The notes beneath the pieces are model-generated. The model saw only the letters and a list, made by a program, of their open reading frames with translations. It had not been told where the DNA came from and made no database searches. A program made the translations under genes and the position numbers. Below are positions 28,200 through 36,957 of a stretch of DNA of 36,957 bases, one piece after another (position 1 is the first letter of the stretch; the number at the start of each line of letters is the position of its first letter). The DNA comes from Trichosphaerium sp. ATCC 40318 (lineage: Eukaryota; Discosea; Flabellinia; Trichosidae). Where the stretch lies: contig JALMLS010000041.1 of assembly GCA_038496445.1 (NCBI GenBank), positions 1-36,957 on the forward strand, read 5' to 3'.

Positions 28200-30105
28200 T
28201 TACATGTTTTTATCTTTGTACTCGAAAAAGTCTACACGTTCGCTTACAGTGAACCCAAGTTTCTTCAAAATCTCACCTGAGATTTCGTTCATTTCAACAC
28301 ACAACCTATCTAATTTAGATCCAAGCTCATGCGCTCTTGGTTGATCAAACCCAGCTGATATCAATCTCTTAATCCATTTGGAGGTTTCAACATTTACTGT
28401 TTTTGTCTCAGGTAAGAATGGTGTTATCAAAGAGCGCTAGAATAAAATAGGAATGAGCAAACGTAATCTATACTTGTATGTTGGAAAGGGTTGTACATTG
28501 GCGAGGTTGACGGACTTATTATCATTGTTCATCCAAGACAGTGTTGATACAAGTTCACTTGCGTTAATTGAAGCATTTTTTCGACAAGATTCAGTGTCGT
28601 TCGACAAAGACTCATCAACCTTTGTATGATGGTAAGTGATTTTACCCAAAAACAGAAATTAGTACTTGTGTGTTGTCATTACTGTGTTCTGTTGATTGTT
28701 CTTCTTGTCTGGCTCGGATGTAGTCACAAGCATTTGCTAGTATATCAAGGTCTTGTTTGGTTTCTCCAAACCTCTTAGGCACATCTCTTGTACCATCTCG
28801 TGATGTGAACATCTCTTCAGGTGGACGTACTTTTAGTGACAACTTATCAAATGGAGGCTGACGTTCTAGTGCCTAAACACGTGTTTAGTTCTAAGATGAG
28901 CATAAAATATGAACTGCAGTACATTCAATTGTTGAGATGTTTCTTGGTCTTCAGATGTGCTTCCTCTCATTACCAAAGTGTGATCGGCTTGTATTGCAAT
29001 AGAACAATGTTGTTTAGTGGCGAACTCAAGATATTTTCCAGATAATTTTAAAGGTTTGTTTGATGAGAACTTCTCCATCCATTCACCTTCGCCCCAGCCA
29101 TATAAATGTCCTTGAATATTAATAGCATAAGATGCGTAGGGACTAGCATTGACAGAGACAATGCTATTGAGTCCTTTGATGATACCCTTTCCAAGCTTTG
29201 TATCTACACCTAACCCAAGTCGCCCTCGATTGTTGTCTCCAAAGGAAAACACTTGTCCTGACTTGAGGAGAACAAGCACGTGATAATGTCCAATGGCAAT
29301 ATCAGTGGCATCCGAGATGTTTTCTACACGTGATATTGTATTTGTTTTCAAGAATAAGGCATTGTTTATATCATTGTAGCGAGTCTTTCCCCAAAGAAAG
29401 ACATGACCTGATTTTGTTATTGCTCCACAAACGAAAGAGTTCGTGCTGATTTTTACAACGTTTTGTAGACTCTGAATACGTTTTGGTGTATGAACTCTTG
29501 TTTCTTTGTAAGAGTGAGCTAATCTCCCGTTAAAGTTGTATCCCCAAGAGTAGACATGACCTGATGTTGATAACGCCATACTCACATATATGGCTGCGAC
29601 TTGAGTGATATGATTGAGGTTTAGTACTTGCGTCGGTGTTGAGATAGGTGACTTGAAATGGCCTAGACCTAATTCTCCATCTTCGTTGCGTCCCCACGAA
29701 TAAACAATACCACTTGCAGCAGTAGCAAGGCTATGGTTTTGACCAGCTGCAATGCATACGATATTAACAAGTGAATTTATTGGATGAAGTATGGGCGTTA
29801 TCCTTTGTTCGATATTTCCTAGTGATACTCAACAAGGATAATCTTTTGATAAACTATTTCTAAAAACGCCCACAAAAACTTTTTAGGAAGGCGTACGTGA
29901 TTTTTTTTTTGGATGAATTTTTATTCGCAAATATAAGTTATTAATAATACTCACTGTTGTTATCTTCGTTGGTTTGGTATCGCCACACGTGAACTGAACC
30001 GTTATGTGTGATAGCCATTAAATGCCCTCCAGCAGCTAAATGCCTACCACTAGCCAAAAGGTTACCGTAGTTTACATTAGGGTTCTTAAAATGCAGTTCA
30101 GCCAT
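28200..30105 (-). CDS. RCC1-SAM protein B (5 exons, 540 aa)
   Basis: ATG at 30105 (MAELHFKNPNVNYGNLLASG). Introns 29828-29954, 28873-28922, 28620-28665 and 28437-28496 leave 1,623 nt in frame, ending TAA at 28200. Residues ~25-345 are RCC1 repeats (HSLATAASGIVYSWGRNEDG, GHVYSWGYNFNG, LLKSGQVFSFGDNNRGRLGL). Then comes a linker with KRFGETKQDLDILANACDYI, matching the linker of gene A. A Ser/Asn-rich exon follows, and last a SAM-like domain (AHELGSKL, ISGEILKKLGFTVSERV) at ~470-535. The architecture RCC1-linker-SAM is shared with gene A and the relic at 7081-7540. RCC1 propellers often bind GTPases or chromatin; which applies here is not shown. It is divergent from the membrane-protein gene at 30504. 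Confidence 0.85.
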
Positions 30106-30503
30106 AAATGCTGCGTTGTGAGGTAAATACTGCGGAAATTGTTAAACTTAAGAATGAACTTAACCTCAGCTAACGGTCATTGAACAAGAGTGAGACCCTT
30201 GCAAAGCAGGCTCTGTACATTACTTCCTAAGTTAGCGCTAAACAGTTTCCAACTAAATCACTTCGCAACGTCAGTTTACGACCTTAGAAGAAATTATGTT
30301 TTTAGCCGTTAGCCCTCATCAGCAACTGCTTTGATATTGTTAAGAACCTCGCTATGTATGTTGTGATAGCTTTATTAGTTCATTGACTTGTACTCAGCGT
30401 TGGTCAATTCAAAGATACAACCAAATACTATTCTGACAAGTTATTTGAATTTTTTTTTGTGCACGTGAGCATTATCAAAAAAAATCTATACAAACAACAT
30501 CAC
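30106..30503. promoter_or_regulatory. Divergent promoter region
   Basis: 398 bp between two divergent starts. It contains a CACGTG at ~30461, about 40 bp before the plus-strand ATG. No TATA box is obvious and no other gene is seen. Confidence 0.45.
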
Positions 30504-33500
30504 ATGGCCGAACAGAGGTAAGTATTATCGTTAAAAACTTTCAATTACGCGTTTGTAATTCCATACTAACACGATTGTGACCTCTAGGGTGGAGTTTAGC
30601 ATTTACCCAAGTCTACGAAAGTGGGAGGATGCTCAATGCTTCCCAAATGAGGTTCGATTAAACCGTAAGACGACTAGATGGAACATTGTGCATATTACCG
30701 TGCGTTTAGTAAAAAAAAAGTACTATTGACGTAATAATGATAGATATGGGGTTGTGACGCGCAAAGTAAGCTAGTAGAGTTGAATTTGATCCCTACAGGT
30801 TCAATTGTGAATGATGCCGTTACAAGGCGTTGGCAAGTATATAAACGCGGTAGAAAGGCTGCTTCTAAAGAATTGAGGTACGTTAAAGACGATACTATCA
30901 AGTTTGGCTAGAACGCGGTTAATTTAACTCTCACGGTCGTTAGAAAATGGAAACTAGTACGTGATGGCGATAAAATATCAATTTCTTGCCTTGTCTCGTT
31001 TGGAAGCGCCAGTTATCAAGATATATGGGTAAAAAACAACAAGGGGGGCATTGTCGCTATGGTACGCGTTTGATTTGAAGGCTGCAGGTGGAATTCTACG
31101 CACTTTATGATTTTTTGAATAAAAATTTCGATATTTCTGTCTAACTGATTGCTAGCTTCGTGCGGACTTGAAACTAGCGAATAGTGATGGACCACATGTG
31201 TTATTATCGCAGGAAATCATTGTACAACGGGTACGTTAGATGGCAATCCATTTCTCCACGTTTTTTTTTTTGAAAAGTATTTTTTCCTGTATTTTTGCTG
31301 CTTAGTTTAATACTTTCTTTTTATAGTTCAAGGAAGGAGTTAAAGCGCCAAGTACTGTAAGTATACTTTATAATGCTTACTGAATGAGTGCATTAACTCG
31401 TTTTAGAAAAAAAGAGCACTGGAAGAGAGTAAAGCGACAGATGGATCAGGACTTATTTTCGTAGACGAGAGACCTGCTAAGCGAGTCCATAAGGACATAG
31501 AACTCGATGTTATGATAGATGCATCAACTAGGGAGTCACTTCTGGCTAATGTGGAACCGTTAGATGGAATAGAACAAGATTTCAGTCCAGAAGTAACTTA
31601 TATTGAAGAAAACGCTACTAACCTTGTGGCTTATGGTACAAACTTGTTATTACTTCTATCGCTTGTTTGGCTTCCTACGGGACCTGATGTTTTTTAGCAA
31701 AGCAAATGGATAAAGGTGGAGTTGAGGATCAGTGGCATATAGGAAACTCTGTACTTGAGAGACTAGCAAATGCTTGGGATGATCTAAAACTCAGAAAGCA
31801 AATTGAAAAAGAATTGACTTTACCATCCAATGGAGACTATATGGATACCTTTGAGCCTATGGAAAATCGTGTGCCATGGATGGGAGGATCTACTAATAAA
31901 GCTGGCGTGGTACGTTAATGCTTGAAATCTACACGTGGGTCAGAACGTCTCATTAACTCCAGCCTTTTTTTTTACTTTTTTTTATTTACATTAACTTCAG
32001 GCGTTTGGCGCGTTTGCTGTTTTGGTAATCGTCGTACTCATAGGAAGTGTTGCGTATATGTCACTAAAGGCTGTATGTATGAATTTTCAGAAAAGAAGAT
32101 GCTTAGTTGGTTGACAATTCCTCTAGGACGAAGGACCGAAACCTCCATCTGTTGACAATCAATTCTCGAATGAAACTAAAGTTATGATACGTGTTACATT
32201 ACAAAGACAGATGTTGGTCTTGGCGGGACCGTTTATAAAGGAAGTGAGTTTTAATGATACTATAATAAGTGTAACTGCTACTGAAATTGGTACACTGATA
32301 CTTACTTCTAATGGTGTCTCTCAATCGCTTATATTACAAAAACAAGGTAAAAATATTTTATGGCTTTTCAAATATCTTCTTCTGCTTGTACCTGACTCTG
32401 AACTTTAGATAAGACTTCTAAGACAATCCACAAGTTTAACCATACAAGATACCTTGAGATTTATTCGCGTGGTGGTTATATAGCTGTTATAAGAAACTAC
32501 ACTCGGTACTATCTCTTGTTTCTTTTTCTTGGCCTTTTTTTTTTTAACTTTCTTTTTCTTTCAGCAAGTTTCTATATTGTTCAGGTGTTCTAGAACATTG
32601 CGTTCTGCGCGAAGTAAATGATACATGGTCTGATGATGTAGAAAATATACAATACAGTTCACAACAAAACGCATTATATGCGTTAGTATCATCAAAGACT
32701 ATCAAACACGAGGTACGTTAAAAACTTTGACTCACTTCAAACAAATCACAGAAAATGTTCTTCTTCTTACTTCCTACTGAACGCTTAAGACCCTGATTTA
32801 TGCTTTAACCAACATACTATTGAACCGCAGAATTTTTATAGCGCTTATTTTTTATTGAACCTAACACGTGTTTAGTCAAAATTATATCTATTTTCTGGGC
32901 ACAAATGGGTTGAGGAAACAAAAAACCCTTCTACCGATATTTTTGTCCCATTTTCTCGTACGTATATAAAAAAGCTACATCCGTGTATGGTATCTAATTG
33001 ATAAACCTATAGGCAATATAATCGCTGCGCAGAATAATTCAGACAACACGACGAAGCAGCTTGTTTATAAAGACATTGAGTTGACACTTCCTTTCAAACC
33101 GTCTATGGTTTCTCTACATACATATGACAACTATGTATATGCTATAGCTGAAAAAGATGGAATGAATAGTATATGGAAGATTGAAATTTTATTGAAACAT
33201 TTGGTACATTCAATCAACAACTGTCCTGTTTTTTTTTCTTGTTTTTTTCGCAATACCCAAAAAAAGTGAAGAATTAGAAACTCTTAAGATTGGGTATTGT
33301 CACTTTTGCTGAAAGAATTTTCTTTAAATTATACACATTGTTATTTCTTGAAAGTATTAAGCGCTTGTGATGTCCTACAATGAAGTTAGAGTTAAACCTT
33401 TACCTTAAACGTTTTTTTTTTTTTTTTTTTTGTCCACTCACACTTAGGGCCTTACGCTTATTTCAACAACAAACACTTATATTTTCTACAGAAGACAAAG

Positions 33501-33966
33501 TTAGAAACACATACCAAAGTTGAATCAATACAGGCAAAGAAGAAAACATTTGTTTGTCTTTTTCTCGTTTTATTCTCGTACAAATTTTCCATTTAGGACG
33601 GCCTTCCGCTACCTACAAATAACAGCTCCTTATATACTAGCTTTCTAAAAGATAGGATATACTATGTTACTAATGGTACGTCTATAATAAACAAATAGTG
33701 CACTTGGGAACCTAGTTACTAACTGAAAGAAAAAACTAGGAAAACTTTTTACAATATTGATGAAAACAGCAGTACAGAAAAAACAACGTCATACCAAACC
33801 ATTCGATTTATCATGGTGTGGTAACGTAAAAGATATGGCTACAATAACTGGGTATACATATAGTGAGATTGTATTGGTATGTGGAGGTCAAGAAGGAACA
33901 TCAAAAAAAATATCTTCTGTATTTGATATGCACGGTACTTTAGATTCTATAGCGATGGTACAATAA
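30504..33966 (+). CDS. Type II membrane protein with a large beta-rich ectodomain (16 exons, ~649 aa)
   Basis: Exons: 30504-30517, 30588-30664, 30799-30877, 30944-31061, 31156-31230, 31327-31356, 31407-31635, 31698-31909, 32001-32072, 32127-32346, 32409-32505, 32565-32712, 32876-32957, 33013-33203, 33597-33675, 33740-33966. Together they keep one frame over 1,950 nt. There is no signal peptide. Residues 1-278 are charged and include an early beta-rich part (KISISCLVSFGSASYQDIWV) and an acidic stretch. Residues ~279-298 are a transmembrane helix (AFAVLVIVVLIG). The remainder has propeller-like strands (YLEIYSRGGYIAVI, NALYALVSSK, KLYLFSGHKW, NYVYAIAEKDG, SLYTSFLKDRIYYV). I recognise no family. 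The 393-bp last-but-one intron may hide a small exon. Confidence 0.65.
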
Positions 33967-34309
33967 ATGTATAACACTCACAATAAATGTAAATGCAATA
34001 AATAATAATAAAACAAAACTAACACTATGGTTCGGCGTAAATACTTTCAAAAATGGAGTAAATGTACAACACGTGACGACAAATTAGAAAGTGACGAGAA
34101 AATGGAACTAGTTTGGCACCACAAAATGGATTAGAATGCGCTTTGATATGTATTCATCTGGAACATTGCATTAGCGATTGAATTGGAAGTTGTAAATGTA
34201 GGGTATTTTCAGACAAGCAACTATTTGTGCCAACGAAAAATCACGTCAGTTTTTTGACGGTATTTGACCTAAAATACAAAAAAAACCAAAGAGCAAGATT
34301 TAGTGTATC
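33967..34309. promoter_or_regulatory. Intergenic, upstream of the adhesin gene
   Basis: 3' region of the membrane-protein gene (repeated AATAAA hexamers at ~33983-34012) and promoter of the next gene. CACGTG at ~34071. Confidence 0.5.
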
Positions 34310-36957
34310 ATGGCCAGTTCACAGCTCCCTCTTGTTGCTATATTTGCCTGCTTTATAGTTGCTACAAGCGCTTTTTCAACCTTTTTTTTGAGTGCATGTC
34401 CGGCAAGAGGTGATTTATGTGCCGGGATGTGTTCGAACGCGTACGTATTAGTTTTTTGAGAGAAAATTTTTTCCATCTTACGTAATGACAGGGCAGACAA
34501 TACACTACCTGTAAACGTTGAATCTGATGTATTTACAACCGGTTACGAACCAGGAGAAACGTATGACATTACAATAGATATAGGAAGTGGTGAAAGCTGG
34601 AGAGTACGCTAAAACTATACACGTGATCATTTTTTGGGACAAATAGTTTTGGTATTGTTTTTTTTGATTTCGTACATCAAAAAATCACGTGGATAAGATA
34701 TTTGGATAGTAATGTCTTTAGGGATTTGTAATGTCCTTTTTCGACTCCGGAAACGTCGAAAGAGGTACTTTTAGTACCTCTGACAGTAAATTTGATGCAT
34801 CTTCTGCAAACATGTTATGTACACAAGGTATAAGGCACGCAGACGCTACCCCTGTTAGCGACACAAGGACTATTCAATGGACAGCCCCTGCTAGTGTTTC
34901 AGGCGATCTAACTGCCCAAGTACGTCTATAGTATATGATAGTACACGATATATAGCGTTAGCCTATGGTTTAATAGGTTGGCCGAAAGATACGGCCAAAC
35001 CGGGCTTCTTGTGATTTTTTTTTATGACGCTCTATGCTTATTCTGTTCGCTCTATTAGGCTTGGGTTGTTCTTAATCGTGCAGGAGCAGCAGGGTGCAGG
35101 TGGTTGGATCTTAGTAATACAGTATCGGTATTACAGCAAACAGAAGCGCCAACAGACGCACCAACAGATGCTCCAACTGATGCACCAACAGACACACCAA
35201 CTGACGCACCAACTGATGCTCCAACAGATGCTCCAACAGACGCTCCAACAGATGCACCAACAGACGCTCCAACTGATGCTCCAACAGACGCTCCAACTGA
35301 CGCACCAACTGATGCACCAACAGACGCACCAACTGATGCTCCAACAGACGCTCCAACTGACGCACCAACTGATGCTCCAACTGATGCACCAACAGACGCT
35401 CCAACTGATGCTCCAACAGACGCTCCAACAGACGCTCCAACAGACGCTCCAACTGACGCACCAACTGATGCTCCAACTGATGCACCAACAGACGCTCCAA
35501 CTGATGCTCCAACTGATGCACCAACAGACGCTCCAACTGACGCTCCAACTGATGCTCCAACAGACTCTCCTACTGAAGCTCCTGTAGCACCAACGACTGA
35601 AGCACCAGTACCTATTTTGGTTAGTGTTGGTGACTTTGTGTTCAATGATCGCGATATGACTGGTGTTCAAGGAAAGTACAAAAAAAAAACCTTCGGAATG
35701 AATTGTTACATTGTTTTACCATTCTGTTAACATTTTTTACTTAGGCATCAACTTCCCTTTCAATGATGACATGATTCCAGTAATTCTATTAAGTGCAGAT
35801 GGATCACAAATTATTTCACAGACCACTACAAATAACCGTGGTGTCTATGAGTTTAATACACCAGACAATAACCTACAGCCAGAAACTGACTACATAATTT
35901 GTGTTGACTTTATGACAATGACAGAAACAGTTATTTTATCTCCACCTTTTGCTAGTGGTAACCCAGCAACTGATTCAAACGGTCAATTAGCTACATATCC
36001 TGTATACAGCTCTACGGTACGAGAACCATCCTGAAAAACGTGTTCTTAAACAGAATTTTTTTCTTCAACTTCTCGCTTAAACACGGAAGTGCTTAAACGT
36101 ATCTAAGTTACTACACCGCAGATATCTACATTATAATTTGATATTTCTTCTTTAAATTCATTTATTAACTGCCTTCCTAGCCATTATCCTGCGCAAACAT
36201 AACATCTCCGCAAAATGGAAGAAATGATGTGACGGTTGATTTTGGTTTAATAAGAGTAGCAGAACCTACAACAGACGCACCAACCAATCCTCCTACTGAA
36301 GCACCACCAACAGATGCTCCAACAGCAGTACCTCCTACAGAAGAACCGGCAACAGATGCTCCTACAGAAGCACCACCAACAGATGCTCCAACAGATACGC
36401 CAGCACCTACAGATGCTCCAACAGATGCTCCAGCTGCAGCGCCTATTGACATTCCTCCAACTGTGATACCAACTGCAGTACCTTCAGCTCCGCCTACGGA
36501 TGTTCCTACAACTGCTCCTTCTATGGCTCCTGTTACAAACGCTCCTCCATCGACAGATGCTCCAATAGCACCTACATCAGAACCTACACCACCACTTGAT
36601 TCTGATGAGTACGATTAGACTTTCCTTTTTTCCTTGCCTGATATTGAGCTGTTTCTGATCTCCTTGGTTAGAGTCGGACCTAAAGTACAAGGAACTGGTT
36701 CTGCATTACAATTTGGCAGCGGTTTCCAAGACGCTATTAACCAAGCGTACAATAGCGCTGTGGAAGATTGCACTGAGTAAGTGAAAAGAAACGAAAAGAA
36801 ACGAACAAGAATTTACACAAATGTTGCGTGGAAGTAACTTATTTTTTATTTTAGATGTTGTGAAGCATTAGACTTCTCGAGTGCTGTACCTTCAAGTTGT
36901 ATTTTAGAAGGAGGTTGTAAATACCGTTTTTGTGTAGGAAAATTGACACGACGTGTC
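34310..36957 (+). CDS. Reeler / TDAP-repeat / SdrD-like secreted adhesin (5' part, runs off the window)
   Basis: ATG at 34310 opens a signal peptide (LPLVAIFACFIVATSAF). Introns 34441-34491, 34604-34721, 34920-35058, 35663-35744, 36017-36180, 36609-36671 and 36777-36854 keep frame. Residues ~45-165 form a Reeler domain: YEPGETYDITI, GFVMSFFDSG, an MLCTQG-IRHAD stretch, TIQWTAPASVSGDLTAQAWV. Then 34 four-residue TDAP units (one TDTP), a short Pro-rich link, and an SdrD/Cna-B-like domain (SVGDFVFNDRDMTG, TTTNNRGVYEFNTP, NDVTVDFGLIRV). A second, degenerate TxAP-rich stretch and a Cys-rich end (EDCTECCEALDF) follow, and the gene is still open at the edge. Such a layout suggests an O-glycosylated cell-wall or surface protein. 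The exact donor of the fourth intron (35663 or 35676) is uncertain; 35663 keeps the frame. Confidence 0.8.
35152..35559 (+). repeat. 34 tandem 12-bp units encoding TDAP
   Basis: Units ACAGACGCACCA and synonymous variants (ACA/ACT, GAC/GAT, GCA/GCT) repeat without a gap for 408 bp. Each encodes Thr-Asp-Ala-Pro, once Thr-Asp-Thr-Pro. Variation is almost only synonymous. All six frames stay open because no unit contains a stop. Confidence 0.95.

Noticed and set aside
27916-28344. 142-codon plus frame antisense to the end of RCC1-SAM gene B
   Set aside because: It overlaps the SAM exon of a well-supported gene, and its composition is unremarkable.
35024-35670. Long open frames in other phases and on the minus strand across the TDAP repeat
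   Set aside because: A 12-bp stop-free unit keeps all six frames open; only the TDAP frame connects to the Reeler and SdrD-like exons.
1-36957. Giant-virus origin, suggested by F-box/LRR, RCC1 and MORN repeat families together
   Set aside because: Genes are full of spliceosomal introns and the repeats share local ancestry with cellular-type genes; no viral core gene is present.
1-36957. CRISPR arrays, rRNA and tRNA genes
   Set aside because: No spaced identical repeats of CRISPR type and no rRNA or tRNA cloverleaf features noticed; tandem repeats here are coding (LRR, TDAP).

Overview
The window is nuclear DNA of an intron-rich, fairly AT-rich unicellular eukaryote. The evidence is spliceosomal introns of mostly 41-70 bp, an LTR retrotransposon, DNA transposons and MITEs, and secreted or membrane proteins with signal peptides. 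I cannot name the species. A Reeler domain joined to Thr-Asp-Ala-Pro repeats and an SdrD-like domain, together with F-box/LRR and RCC1 families, would suit a protist or alga, but that is inference. Most genes here are split into small exons, so long open frames alone miss them. I rebuilt exon chains by hand, requiring GT..AG borders and a preserved frame.

Layout. 1-3,100: F-box/LRR gene 1 (minus), a decayed LRR tail and thinly coding sequence. 3,115-3,471: a chimeric gene joining the first ~35 residues of an RCC1 protein to MORN-type repeats. 4,047-5,910 (minus): a secreted beta-helix, Cys-rich, single-pass membrane protein. 7,081-7,540: a relic of an RCC1/SAM-family gene. 9,014-10,326: a ten-exon DUF3472-like secreted protein. 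10,514-12,440: a Ras-like relic, a hAT-type MITE, and a mariner-like MITE inside an apparent exon. 12,440-14,360: a second copy of the F-box/LRR segment with eight more repeats. 14,363-15,144: a large foldback element, followed by repeat-rich sequence. 16,555-16,830: a small secreted protein.

17,046-27,734 is one RCC1-SAM gene (minus) split by a nested insertion. A DNA transposon with 36-bp inverted ends (17,862-26,798) lies between the two halves. A full Ty3/Gypsy element with identical-looking LTRs (19,996-26,762) lies inside that transposon, inserted into its right inverted repeat. Removing both elements and one target-site copy rejoins the gene in frame at 535 codons. Its tandem paralogue at 28,200-30,105 has 540 codons and is intact.

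30,504-33,966 (plus) is a 16-exon type II membrane protein of unknown family, divergent from the RCC1-SAM paralogue. 34,310 to the window end (plus) is a large secreted adhesin-like gene (signal peptide, Reeler, 34 TDAP units, SdrD-like domain, second Pro/Thr-rich stretch, Cys-rich end) that runs off the window.

The genes do not form an evident pathway. The shared theme is repeat-built proteins (LRR, RCC1, MORN, TDAP) copied and recombined locally, together with surface or secreted proteins and several layers of transposons. Two sequence signatures run through the window: 5' splice sites are mostly GTAC, and the palindrome CACGTG is strongly over-represented.
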